DNA of 64,000 nt from assembly GCA_948567375.1 (NCBI GenBank), contig OX419758.1:27471001-27535000 (forward strand), written 5' to 3'. The first letter of the stretch is position 1; each line of letters starts with the position of its first letter. Positions 36,450-48,315 of the stretch are shown piece by piece. Made by a program: the position numbers and the translations under genes. The notes under the pieces are model-generated. The model searched no databases. It was not told where the DNA came from and saw nothing but the letters and a program-made list of their open reading frames with translations. Source of the stretch: Lunularia cruciata. Taxonomy: Eukaryota; Streptophyta; Marchantiopsida; Lunulariales; Lunulariaceae.

Positions 36450-37860
36450 CCTTTGGCGTTTAGATGTTACTCACCCCAAGATTGTTGCAGTGAGATCTAA
36501 TCAAATTCCAAATTCTAAAGTTGGACGTGGACATAAATGACAACGGATTATTTTCCTCAGTAGCAAATATTAAAGTTATTATGCAGGCACTGTATTAGTC
36601 AAGTTTAAATTGAAACTCAGAGTGCTTATTTATGAATTAGGTTATATAATTATTAAAAAATGAAATAAATAGAACTGATTAAATCATAAAATTACTAGAT
36701 ACAATTTTTGATTATTAAAATTTTGTCGAATAATCTAGGAAATTATGTGACGTTGGCAAATCTTTGAAATTAATTAATTTATATACAGATAAGATTTTGT
36801 ATATTTCATTCTATATATAAATCTATTTTTTAGGCTCAATTTTGAGAAGATATTGAGCTATCTTTTTTGATTGAGTAACTTGGATGGTTAGCTTTTATCT
36901 AAAATTTTATGAAAAATCCGAAATTTTAAGATTTAATTGAAATCTAGACGTTGAATTTGAGTTGGAAAATTTTCTCTACAACTTGAAATTGAAATGAAAA
37001 TACATCCCTTATGATTTTATACAACCTTCGTCAGTCAGGGAAATTCCCTTAAAATTCAGGTTGACCACTTTGCTAAATATATTCACGTTGACCACTTCAA
37101 ATATTATTATATTTACCAAGTTAATCTTTTGTGAATAGTACACTCTATTTAAGGCGAGCTCCTCGGAAATTTGGGCTAAACATTTGGAAGGTCAGGTTAT
37201 ACTCATCATTTTGAAATTAACTTTTATGAATAGTATAATTCATCTAACAAGCACACACACACAAACACACACATATATATATATATAATAGATTTGGAGT
37301 CGGGCTTGGTTTTTAGTGGAGCCGTCTTTAGCAGTTTCATTTAATGGTCCTTTGCAGCTGATGGTTTAGATGTTATGACAGACAAATGGACGAATACTAC
37401 TTTTTGTAGACGGTTGGGGGATTATACCGTGTTGTGTTCGGAGAATATGCAATAGACTAGTAAGGTAATATTGAACTCATTCATAATTCATGACGAGTTT
37501 CCAGTTTAGATAAATTTTCCGAAAAATGGAGATAAATTTCCCAAATGTTTGAGGCAAACTCTCCAAAAGTTCGAGGCCCGAAAAATTTCGGGGTAAATTC
37601 AAAAGAATCCTTCCAACGTTACAAAAGGTAAACTTCTATAGATTAGTTGAAGTACTCCCCAAATTTAGTTGCAGATGGGGATTTAAATACAGGTACCAAG
37701 TGTGAACTTTGTCTACAACAGATCTTGATTTACAAATGTGCTTGCCATCCAAATAGAACTCATTTGGAACACAGATAGGAAGTGACCACTTTTTAATGCA
37801 ACGCGCATCTACTTATGAGTGGTCATTCAGGGAAATTAACTTTTTGGGAGAATTTCACGT
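36450..37860. other. AT-rich stretch with CA/TA microsatellite
   Basis: No gene recognised. The microsatellite at 37251-37288 runs from CA repeats into TA repeats. Confidence 0.5.
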
Positions 37861-38040
37861 GCAAATAAATGAAAATGAATGAATTGTGACGATGCGCCGA
37901 GTGTCGTTTCTCTACATTGCATTCAAATCAACAAGGTTTAGAAACCAATATCTCTCTAATTGCATGAGAGATTCAGCGCCAAGAGTACTATTAAGTCTTT
38001 CTGCAAACTTGAGGCATGGATACCTTCAAATGCCAAAGTC

Positions 38041-38110
38041 CCAACTTACCCCATGTCTTTTCCTTTTACGGCTTGATGGGGTCTTGCCACCCTTCGTGTT
38101 TTCACGCGGT
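38041..38110 (+). repeat. R repeat, copy 5
   Basis: CCCCATGTCTTTTCC, ACGGCTTGATGGGGTCTTGCC and CACGCGGTCGCC. It abuts copy 6, sharing the same strand, about 0.7 kb upstream of the DUF455 gene. Confidence 0.75.
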
Positions 38111-38183
38111 CGCCCTTATTCTTTACGGCTTGATGGGAAGACATGGGGTCTTCCCATCCTTCTTGTTATCTCACGCGGTCGCC
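38111..38183 (+). repeat. R repeat, copy 6
   Basis: Tandem to copy 5. It contains an 11-base perfect inverted repeat GATGGGAAGAC/GTCTTCCCATC around ATGGG, made by a partial repetition of the core. A short remnant GCGACCGCG in the opposite direction lies at about 38226. Confidence 0.75.
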
Positions 38184-38772
38184 TTGAAATGCCAAAGTTA
38201 AAAGTATTGTTTAGTCCATGAGAAAGCGACCGCGTTTGTTTAGTCCATCCCTGTGGTATGTAGGGGGTGCGTGGCAGCAGGTGGGGAGTTTGAGCGTGGG
38301 ATGATTGGCATGTTTTGCTGGAATCAGGGTAAACTTATTTCGCACAAGCTAACAGAAAACACAGTTTCAACCTCGATCTCTCAGGACAAAAGTCTAGCAC
38401 TCGGTCCTTGGAGGTGCACAGAGAGAGAAAGAGAGGCCGAGAAGAAAACGGAGGTAGAAAGAGAGCGTAGAGGTGGCGCGTGGGAAGGACTGGACGGAGC
38501 TGACGTGACAGAACGATGGAGAATCGATCAGACTGCGTAGTGCAGTAGGGTCTCATGCCGCGACATGCTGTACTTTGGGCTGGGAAGACAAAACCCGTTG
38601 ATCTCTGTTTAGCTTGGAGTGGAGTGGTAACATACTGAACAGAAGTTTGAGGGAGGAGGACCAGGTGGGCTTAGCCGCCAAACTGCTGCCTGCCTGCCCC
38701 CGCCCGTCAGGCTCGTCCTAATAAGAAGAGCAACTGCGGGGCTGAGTGAGCTAAAAGCTTTGCAATCTCGCT

Positions 38773-41700
38773 ATGAATGCCAAGCTGCACTCACTGTTGC
38801 TCTTCCAGTCTCCCAGACGTTGTTTCTCCTCGAGCTCCACATCGAATCCCATGCTTTGTCAAAGAAATCTGGGTTCTGTTGTGACACACTCGTCCACTAC
38901 CATACCCTCTCCTCCGTCTCCTTCTGGACCTGTAAACAAACGATCTGCCCAGAGCAGCGTTTCCCAGTGGAAAGGCCTCGAGCAGTGGCGCTCTTCGCCC
39001 ATAGATGAGCGCCGAGTTTGGGGCAGAAATACTCCCGTGCAGGAGAAGGAGCCTGTTTTAGGAGGTGGGTTGGAACTTTCTCGCCAGAATGAGCACCCAC
39101 AAATCAATGTCGCTGAATTGGCGAAATGGGGAGAGCATGTCTTACTCACCACGGACCCACTAGAGAAAGCTTTTCTGACTCACCAAGCCTTCCGGTTATG
39201 GAACAAAGGTGGCATGCAAATTGGAATTGGAGTTGCCCCAGATGCTCCTGGCAGGCCATCCAAGCCTGAACTGGTAAGCCATGCAGCACTGATAGGGGTG
39301 CAGATTTTAGATTAGCTGGATGTTGATGAAATGAATGCCAAGCTTTGTCATCGAGAAGAAGTTTATCGGTCCCGAAAAAAGCCTACCTATAATTAGTCCA
39401 TGGATTGTCCGGTCCACACACATCTAGACTTTCAACCAGAGATGGGTTTCTGAATTCCGCGCTGCTCGATTTCTCTGGACACATTGTCGTGACTTCAGCT
39501 GCAGGCACATTGAAATTTGGTAGGTTTCTCATCATTATGGGCTTTGAACCCCGGATGCCCTTTGGACTCCTTCTTAATGAACTGCAGGTGGATCTAGAAC
39601 TACTTGTGCTCTTAAGAAAGACTCCCAACTTTATCTTTATGAATTATAGTAGTAAAATGTGTTATGACTTCAAGTCTTTTCCGACTTGATTTCTCTTTAG
39701 TCTCCTCTCACGATATCTCAATACATTCTCGCTTCAGCAGGCTAGGAAAACTCAGCAGGAGGATTGATTCCATCAGTGTATCATTTTGGAATATGTTGCG
39801 GTCTATGTTATTCGTACGTGCAGGTTCTGCAGACATGCACCGCCATCTACTGACAGGGATTGAATGATTGGTTGAGTGGAGCTCTGGCCATAAAAATCTT
39901 ACTGACAATCACAGGAATATTGTCGACGCAGTTCACGTACTCATCTACATCTTGCAGCAATTTGATCGTTTTCCTCTCATTCTAGTATATATGGAATTGG
40001 TTGCTTTTCAGGTTCCACCCAGAGAAGTGCCAGGACCAAAGGACTGTGATCTCAGTGCGAGCGCACATTTGCTGCACAATTTAGCTCATATCGAGCTCAA
40101 TGCCATTGATCTTGCTTGGGATACTGTGGTTCGTTTCTCCTATGCCAGTGGAGAGCTCGGCAGGCAATTTTTTGCTGACTTCCTACACGTTGCTGACGAC
40201 GAGAGCCGCCATTTTCGATGGTGCCAACAGCGCCTGAACGAACTTGGTTTCAGGTCAGCATGGTCCTGATCAATAGACAAGGACTGATTACATCAAGAAT
40301 TCAATTGGCGTGTCCTTATGAATCAAAGTTGCCTGGAGTTATCTAAATTTTTTTGGAATTCTTTTGTCAGCTATGGAGACATGCCAGCACACAATCTGCT
40401 GTGGAAGGATTGTATCAGAACCTCTGGAAGTGTAAAGTCTCGCCTTGCTGTGATACCTATGATGCAGGTGAGCACCGATCATCACTGTCTGACAGCTCTG
40501 TAAAGGAAACTTGTGATGCAGGAACGAAATAATGATGCTTTCTCGGCTCTGAAGATCTTCTTCACCAACGGCTACGTTTCGATGCTATCTATAAGTGTGC
40601 AGGTCAACGCAAGTATTTGGCATCTACATGAAGAATATTTAAATGGCTAATTAGGCCTATACCTGTCTAAGTCATGCACATTCTTAGTTAACACTCTCGT
40701 GACTTCTCGCTTTCTTGCTTCGAGTGGCACCTGTGTTTATAGACCCCCTCAGGAGAAAGCTGACTGTACGATGCTCTTCTCGCTACAAAGCTACTTTGTA
40801 ATTAGGTACAACATTTCTTAAATACTTAATTCATGAAGGTTTGCCTGTCTTCTTATCTATACGCATTTGTAGGAAGCTCGAGGGTTGGACGCTGGCCCAA
40901 GGCTAGTGAAGAGGCTTTCTGGACTTGCAGACCACCGTAGTTCCGCAATTGTACGGCGTATTGGTGAAGAAGAAGTTGCTCATGTGGGTGTAGGGGTGTT
41001 CTGGTTTATGCGTGTGTGTGAGCAACTGAACATCGACCCCGGCTTTACATTCAAAGGCGAGTAAATCCTGACATAGTTCTTTCGCAGGCCTTCTTTTCTA
41101 TTGGCAGCCCACACAATTTGTACGTGGATAGGAGATAAGCATTTTATAGTATTTTCCAGGGACTTGTACCAAATCAAGGTCAATCTTACGCTACTTCTCT
41201 AATTTACACATAACGGATGCACTCGGAGCATATCAAGAACAACGATAAACACTTGTATTCGCGGGTAGAATAACTGGTACAGTTTAGAGCATCTAAATCC
41301 CACTCTTCGGGTTATACAGTCTGAAGGCTCGCTTGTTGCTGCAGAGATGATGGCTGAGTGCGAGATAGAGCTGCACGGACCATTCAATCACACTGCACGT
41401 GCCAGAGCAGGGCTTCAGCGTGAATGGTGAATATCTAGGTCCAGCCCAGCTTGAATGGTTACTCCTTGAAGCGGTCTCGGTTGATATTGGTGGGATTGTG
41501 TGTGCAGCTTTAATTACCTTCTGAAGCAATTTCAACTACGTGTGCGGCCGCTCAATAATGCGCTTTCTTGTAACGTATGAATGTTGTCAGGTATGATAAA
41601 CCGGAAAGTACCGAGTCGTCAGGAACCGAGAAGGAAGGACGATCTAAGCAGATTAAAGAAGACCCACCAAAGAGGATTGGAAACAAGGAGTCAGTGCGAA

Positions 41701-41828
41701 ATAATCAAACCAGGGAGGAACCTGCAGTATTCGCAAGGAGTAAAAGGGCCGAAAGAGAGTCAAGTGAGACAATGATTCACAAGGAAAAGCCTCTCGTACA
41801 AGCCCAAGGAAAAACGCAGGTACTCTAA
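38773..41828 (+). CDS. DUF455 family ferritin-like protein, six exons, probably organelle-targeted
   Basis: Exons: 38773-39273, 40012-40253, 40371-40467, 40873-41056, 41345-41426, 41591-41828; together 1344 bases, 447 residues, with all phases fitting. The first ~45 residues are rich in Ser and Arg without acidic residues, as in a plastid or mitochondrial transit peptide. The conserved part begins at ELAKWGEHVLLTTDP. Ferritin-like metal-ligand motifs follow: HNLAHIELNAIDLAWD (exon 2), FADFLHVADDESRHF (exon 2), YGDMPAHNLLW (exon 3), EARGLDAGP and IGEEEVAHVGVG (exon 4), GPFNHTARARAG (exon 5). DUF455 proteins are a bacterial and eukaryotic family of unknown reaction with a ferritin-like fold. 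Exon 6 encodes a charged Lys/Glu-rich tail. All introns are GT-AG except the fourth. The first ATG of the long first exon was taken as start. The family call is firm; end of the protein is less certain. Confidence 0.88.
41057..41344 (+). other. intron 4 of the DUF455 gene, apparent GC-AG type
   Basis: The donor reads AAAG/GCGAGTAA and the acceptor GCTGCAG/AGATG. Only this join keeps the frame from TFKG into EMMAECEIELHGPFN; a GT donor four bases downstream (GGCGA/GTAAAT) would lead into a stop after the next codons. GC-AG introns are a known minor class with strong match to the rest of the donor consensus, as here. Confidence 0.65.
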
Positions 41829-42387
41829 TTTCCACCGAGCATGATTTAGGGCTAGTATCATGGCACTTTACAAGGGCTGCTGGCTTCCGAGATATCTATT
41901 CGAGGTTGATGACGGAGAGCATTTGCAGGAAATGTTAACTGAAGTGTTAGCTTTGCCAACTCTAACCAAAGTGCCCAAAGCTTTCAACTGCTTGACTTCT
42001 GTAATACATTGCTTGCCTTTCGTCCAAGCAAGGTACTTCTACCAACCAAGGTCTAGGTTTTGGTACTTCTACCAACCAAGGTGCTCTTGTGAGCAGGAAA
42101 CAGAAAATGTAAGTGCAACGTTGCACGCATCTACCATCGATGATGTCACCGAGGTTGTTGTGGCTGATGCCAAGATACAAGGAACCTCGAATAATTTTTT
42201 GCCCGAGGTACGTTCCGTCACATGGAGTGTAGGGTTCTTTCTTTCTTTACTCGGAGAGAATCAGTTTCTCGAAGCTGGATCTAGTCCCAAGCATTGCTTG
42301 CAAGAGGCGGATGCATCCTTTCCCCATAATAACCCAAACATTAGTTACCGAAGATTGAATCTGTCAAAAAGTAGTTCATCCCCGTGA
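41819..42387 (+). other. possible alternative 3' exons or 3' UTR of the DUF455 gene
   Basis: The last exon contains a donor-like site CGCAG/GTACTC at 41819/41820, one codon before its own end. A 175-codon frame (41860-42387) follows; inside it an open 111-base segment 42097-42207 is framed by GTGAGCAG/GAAAC and CCCGAG/GTACGT and would join in phase. A 21-base unit GGTACTTCTACCAACCAAGGT is repeated at 42032 and 42062. Whether this is coding or transcribed is not decided by sequence alone. Confidence 0.3.
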
Positions 42388-42399
42388 GGACAGTTGTGC

Positions 42400-44380
42400 G
42401 ATGAGAATTTCTGCTCGAAGTTCCTGGAAGGTTGTGATGTCTATTCCAATGTGTTGCGGGTTGTTGGTTACTGTTGTCAATCGGGTATGATGCTAAATAC
42501 GAGCATATCTGATTTTGGGGCGTATGCTAAAGGTTTACGAGCGACTGGCGATTCTTGTCGCTATGGAGAAGGGGAACGCCGGCGTGTGACCTTCTGCGAC
42601 GGGGTTACAAGGTACAGCCATTGACTGCCATAGATGAGTGGAATCATCTGGACATTAACAGCAATATCACCTTTCTCATAAATCTCAAGTGAAATCTTTA
42701 TCTCTAGCGCAAAACTTCTTTCCAGATTAACCATGCTGTCATACCTCACCTCTTCTTATCAGCTATCCAGTAGGCTTGGTCATTTGTCGAAGAATATTAT
42801 ATGGCTTGGAGCGTCTACCGGAATTTGCGTATGATCTCAGAGAATCTCTGTCAAATGAGTTAGTCTCTTGCTGCACGACACGTCACCAACTCTCGAGACG
42901 GCTTTTTGTGCGGTTTCAAAAGCGTGACGCGATGTTCCCACCATGTCCAATCCCTGTTCATATGGTTCGCGCTTGCCATAGGAAAAGTTGTGAAGAGCCG
43001 AAGAGCCGGCTTCCCTCCAGCGGCTTGGATGTGATGAGGAAATGTCGGAAATGTCACGCGTGCAGTCAGTTGTAGGTTGTATAAAAGAATCGTTCTGTAA
43101 ATCGCTGTCGGGTCTCCTATCAAGGGGCCCCGAGGGCCAGTAGATTAATTGAGCAGGTCCTGGCTTGAGGCTTCCTGCAATTTGTTAGTTACCGATCAGA
43201 ACTGCAGGAGATTCGCCTCCGGAATTAAAACATCTGTCGAAGATAACCCCACTTGATTTGGGTCAAGTTTTGATCTGTGGGATATTTTTATAGAGCGCCC
43301 CCTTAAACGGTAGATCTATCCACTGTAATTATCCGATCCACTGACCAAGTCCCCGACGATTGTATTTTGTATCCGTGTCGGAGTTCACACCTTACTTTTG
43401 GATTTCTAGATGAAATATGAAACGAAGCGTCATGCCCGTCCACCACCTCTGATACCATGCTTAAATTGCTTTGCATAGTGGCCTAATCTGGTGGGTGCTT
43501 GCGAGCCTTGGATATTTGGAGGGGAGGTCATAGGAGGTCACCTCCTACTTAAGGATGTTCATTCCAGTACGCAGTTGGTGTGCATTGGAGTCCTACATCA
43601 CATTAGGGTGTCATATAGAGTTTTTCCACCATCAGATAAATCTTGTATATACATTTATGGTTACCCGTGAAATTCTTTAGGAGATGAGGGTACAAGGGGT
43701 ACTCTAATTTTGCATGGGAAATTCTTATAAAATTCTTTCCGAGTATAGTGCAAGGAGTATTTGAATATTTAATTCATCATTGGAAAATATATGATATTGT
43801 AACATAATAGTGGGCCATAAAATTTTGACCCATATTGTTTTATGTACTATAGAGTTTCCCGGGCGGCGGTGTAATTAATCCGTAGAGTTTAATTAAGATT
43901 ATTAATTTCAGTTTCAATTTGGAAAAAAAATATAGTCTCTATTTAAATGAGTCATTGTTTTCTTTTGAAATGGTATAAAATTAGGGTATAACTATTTCCT
44001 TACCCCTCACCGGAATCTTTGCCTCCTTAGCAGTTGTAGAGTAGAGCACCTCTAATTAACTTGTACGCATCCTATAAATACATCCACCAAAAATATCAAA
44101 TGACTTTGAGGGATCTAAATCCGGTGTAAGTAAGCCAAGTCGAGATCATGAAGAATCTCAAAATTGATTGTGAGAATATCAATTCTTTGATGAGAAGAAT
44201 AATTCTTTGGCGACTAAGCAACTATGCTAAGATGATAGAGTGAATATGTGTAGTCATAATTTTATAAATAAGTATTCATTCTAAGCAAGTATGCAAAGAT
44301 GAGAGAGTGAAAATCTCGGTAGTCATAATTTTATAAATAAGTATTCACGAAGATGTCTTTTACCTAAGTGGTTTTGATTT
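42400..44380. other. island edge without recognised gene, with a primer-site-like motif
   Basis: CCTCTGATACCA at 43446-43457 is, on the minus strand, TGGTATCAGAGG, the primer binding site for initiator-Met tRNA, followed on that side by a possible LTR end TTTAAGCA. A second LTR was not found, so a retroelement fragment here is only suspected. No gene was recognised in this stretch. Confidence 0.3.
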
Positions 44381-44384
44381 AGCT

Positions 44385-45760
44385 AATCATAGTGCATGGT
44401 CCCCTTTAGGTATCCCTCTTCACCTTGAGCTTCCAAAACGGTATATCACATCTACATATGGATTCGGTGTTCTTGGAGTGCAAGTAGTATATGAGGATTT
44501 TGTCACACGTTTTTTAGACATTGTACTTGCAAAAGATATTTTCCATCTGGATGACTTTCCGTTATTAGTAGATCCGGTAGTGACATTTGATATATTCTCC
44601 TCTAGTATTGCTTGTCGATCAATATATTTCATTTGCATGATTCACTCCTTGTCCTTTCTATCAAGTAACCTTTCATAGGAGGATTATGTGAGTATTTGAT
44701 GATATTATTGGACAAGGAACATTTGAGTGTATGATAGTGGATTGATACGTAGATAGACATCGTTGCCGACCTCCTATGGAGGGGTTGGCTTGCTATCTAT
44801 GGAGGCGATGATACTTATAGTATTTTTCGGAAGTTGTGCTCTCTCGACATCTTTGCTTTCATCTCATTTTGCGGTTGTTGATAGGCCGGTTTTGGAGATT
44901 TATGTGATAGAGGCGGAAGAGGGATCCTTTTCTCTCTAGATATTATTGCAATTGACGAGAAATAGTCTATCCCCATTGGCACACGAGGATTTTCCATCTT
45001 TTGTTTCATTATCGCCAGATTGGATTAGAAGTTTATAGTCTTCCTTGATGGAGCAACAATGTGAACATAAGTTACATTCTCTCTTAGTTGATCGTACATT
45101 CCTCAAGCTACTAGAGCATGTCTTTGCTCTGGCTTCGGTAAGGGTGCAAGCTCTTGGATATTTAGCTCAATCGTGCATTAGTGCATTCCAATTCGCACCA
45201 ATTACTTTCTCTACAAAAATGAGGTTTTGCCTAGGTTAGGTCCCCCATCTGCATCTTCATTACTCACTTGTTACTGTGGTTCTACACTTGATGCAACATC
45301 GGTCCATATGACACGATGTCCTTTTGGAGGACAAATGATAGCTACATATGATGCTACTAGGGACATAGTGTTTGTTAGGGCACAAGAGAGTGTATACATG
45401 GCTTGGAGGTGCATTTGTATGCTTTGTAGACAACACATGTCAGGGCAGATTTATACTTGGTCCGAGATGATCAAATGACAATAGCAGATGTCGTGGTTAC
45501 AAACCCTATGAGTGATGTAGTTTTTGAGGGAGTGATTACCCATCCCCTTGGATAGGTGGCGATAGGTGGCGAGCGAGTGCAATAGCTCGCAAGGTCTCCA
45601 AGTATAGGGGCATGCAACGAGGTCACCTCTTTGTTCCTATGGCTTTGGAGTTATATGGAGCGATGTACATGGCATTCGACACATTTGTCAAGGAGTGCAT
45701 GAGAGCTTACCATGTTAGGCGCTAGGGGTTTGACTCTCACTCTCATACTTCGTAGCATAT
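44385..45760 (+). pseudogene. relic of a non-LTR-type reverse transcriptase ORF (C-terminal half)
   Basis: Broken plus-strand frames give a colinear protein relic: FGVLGVQVVYEDFVTRFL and HLDDFPLLVDPVVTF (44478-44678), a segment with LASVRVQALGYLAQ (45045-45239), then CYCGSTLDATSVHMTRCPFG (45270-45340), and KVSKYRGMQRGHLFVPMALE (about 45597-45660). The Cys-Cys-His-Cys pattern C-x-C...H-x3-C-P-F-G-G lies after the RT thumb-like part, where many non-LTR retroelements carry a zinc-binding motif. I associate it from memory with RT-like ORFs of plant genomes; this is not a database result. Stops and frameshifts show it is dead. Confidence 0.5.
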
Positions 45761-45897
45761 TTTGGACAACGTGTGTCCATTGTTCTATAGAGTGCAATGA
45801 CTGGTGCAAACCATAGGAGAGCAATCTCACTAGGTGATGCTTCTTTGGATGTTGCGGTCGTTTATAAGCTGATATCTTAAATGTTGTAGGGTAGATT

Positions 45898-45992
45898 TCT
45901 CATATAGACTCTATTGGGGCTTAGCTCCATTTTACCTTTCTTTCTCTCCCTTGTACGGCCCGATGTGGTCTTCCCATCTTTTGTGTTATCTG
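45898..45992 (+). repeat. R repeat, copy 7
   Basis: Starts TCTCATATAGACTCTATTGG like copy 3, then CATTTTACC, TTGTACGGCC and GTGGTCTTCCCATC. It has lost the terminal ACGCGGTCGCC. It directly follows the RT relic and marks the border to very AT-rich DNA. Confidence 0.75.
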
Positions 45993-47280
45993 CACACAAA
46001 TATAAATTTAAATATCAAATTTTTAGGTGATAAATATTATATGATATAAAAATTATTAGACTATTAAATCCAAAACATTAAAAATTATATCATTTATTTT
46101 CAAAAAATAACAGTATAAACAAAAAAATAAATTTTTTAGATTGATTTGTGAAAAGGTTCAAATCAAGAAATATATTAAAACGAATCATGCATGAACTAAA
46201 ATATTAAAAAAATAATTTAATATCAATTAATTGATCTATAGATATTAGAATTTATTTTTATTTTTTATTTTTATAATATTGATAAGCATAATACATACCA
46301 ATAAAACAACCAAAAATAGATTGATATTATTTAATGGAAATTGTTTAGAAACATAATTTTTTCCAAAATGATTAATAATTTTATTATATTAATACTATAT
46401 CTCACATTCTCAATATTTAATACAATAAAAATATTTAACAAAGAAGGTATGATCTGAATATATAATATAAATTAAATCCTTAAAATATTATTTCAGCAAA
46501 AATAAATCTTTATAAGAAATATCAAATTACTTATTAAAAAATTTATTTATTTGAATGTGATTCAAGATTTATTTCTATAAAATTCATTTATTTGTAAGTT
46601 ATGTTTAATACCTTTGAAGAAAAGATGGAAATTTTACAAAGTATAATAGTTTAGAATATGCTTTTGAAGAAAAAAATAATTATTTTACAATATAGATCAA
46701 ATTTATTGCACAAGGAGACATTGATAAATTAAAAAATCTCAAAAAATAATGATTAATTAGGTAGTACAAAAGGTTATAGAGCATCTTCTAAAATTATTTA
46801 TCTTTAAAATATATTCTATTTTTCATGATTATTAAAATTATTATTACATTATTCTCCAATGAGTAGATCAATCTATCAATACTATCTAAAAGATGTTGAA
46901 TAATACTAATAAAGTCACTGAAATTTTTTATCCAATACACTATATTTCCTCTAGGAGTTTAAGTACTCTTTGTATATAAAAAAAAGAGTATTTTTTATTT
47001 TGTATCAATTTCTTAATAAATAAACATAAAAAATACCTATTCTTTACCTTCAAATTATTATTTATTGGATCAATTAAGTAGAATATAGTAATTTTCAAAT
47101 TTATATTTTAAAAATTATTTGTAAATTTCAATTAACAGAAAAATATGCAAAATATTACTTTTTATATAAGGTATGGATATTTTGTGTACTAATATAAAAT
47201 TGATAGAAGCTAAAGAATTATTACATAGAGCAACAATGAGATATAACTAACATAATCTACTAATACTAAGAATATGCTAT
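45993..47280. other. very AT-rich DNA without recognised gene
   Basis: Composed almost entirely of A and T with no coding pattern, element end or RNA gene that I can see. Confidence 0.5.
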
Positions 47281-47283
47281 AAG

Positions 47284-47325
47284 CATCTAAGAAGTTTCAT
47301 GTGCTAACATGAAACTTCTTAGATG
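47284..47325. repeat. perfect 18-bp inverted repeat (hairpin)
   Basis: CATCTAAGAAGTTTCATG, loop TGCTAA, then the exact reverse complement. No terminator or transposon context is visible. Confidence 0.9.
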
Positions 47326-48043
47326 TGCATACATGTTGTCCGACAAAGTAAGTGCTAAGGGTTGTGTAGGCTCTGGGCAAGTTGATGTTACGAGATAGAA
47401 AATATGAGACTTTTATGACGGGCAAGGTGCCACGAGACTTCCATTACGTGAACTCTTTATGGAAAAAATGGGAGAACGGGCAAGAATGCTATGCGTATGT
47501 AGTATAGTAGGATAAAACTAGGTAGACAATAATTGCAAAGATGATGTGCTTAAGCACTTAGGTAGTATAATCTAGATCAGAATCAAGGATTAGAAACTAA
47601 TTGACATTGATAAGGGTGGCATTGGAAGGAAATGGCCATCATGGATTAAGGATAGAGAGGGTGGAAAATTTATTCTTTTTTGGTTTTGATCCCAGATATA
47701 AAGGGGAGCTCAATCCACTATAGAGTCTTGGTTGGTTGATTGATAATTGTTTGCATTAGTTCAAAGAGTTTGGAGGAATCAATTGTTAGTTGCTTGGCCA
47801 AAGGTGAGGAGCAGGACTCAAATAGAGAGAGGAGGACCCAATAATATTAAGGCATTCCTTGCAAGGCAAGACAAAGAATGGTACTCCGTTATAAAGTGAT
47901 AGCCTGCACCCAAGGATTATAGAGCTTAAGTGCATTGTCTATCATGACTCTTGACTTTGTGTAAGGATGATTGCTAGACTCGATGGATTATTATAAACTT
48001 GTATAAATTGATGTTAAGTTGATCCTCGCTAACATGTGACTCC

Positions 48044-48063
48044 ACTACGGGATGTCCCGTAGT
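48044..48063. repeat. 9-bp palindrome ACTACGGGA/TCCCGTAGT
   Basis: Stem of nine bases around TG, in otherwise unremarkable DNA (47.3-48.3 kb) where no gene is recognised. Confidence 0.8.
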
Positions 48064-48315
48064 CTTCTATTAAGTGTGAGGATTAGGGAGTAAAGAATGA
48101 CAACCAAGGAGGTTGATGGGCTCTCAACATGTAAGCCATCTTTGAGGTTAAGTGTCCTACGATAGACCTGGCCCCTAGTACAACTACATGTATTATAGGA
48201 ATCCTATCCATAGTTCCTCCTGAGCCCGGAGAAGGCTTTGCTGCATAAAGGCTATTATGTAATTCCCTTGTCTCATAATGTCCCATAGACAAACTATGGG
48301 TTAGGGCACACCCGT

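Noticed and set aside
38221-38236. Minus-strand GCGACCGCG as an eighth R repeat
   Set aside because: Only about ten bases match; too short to count as a copy.
38859-39152. 97-codon minus-strand frame
   Set aside because: Antisense of DUF455 exon 1; no domain, while the plus strand continues into conserved motifs.
39405-39689. 94-codon plus frame between DUF455 exons 1 and 2 as an extra exon
   Set aside because: The DUF455 domain continues directly from exon 1 to exon 2 (PEL/VPPREVPGP) with good splice sites; the frame lies in the intron.
43446-43457. CCTCTGATACCA as the 3' end of an initiator-Met tRNA gene
   Set aside because: The preceding 60 bases do not fold as a tRNA and lack the B box; a primer site on the other strand fits better.
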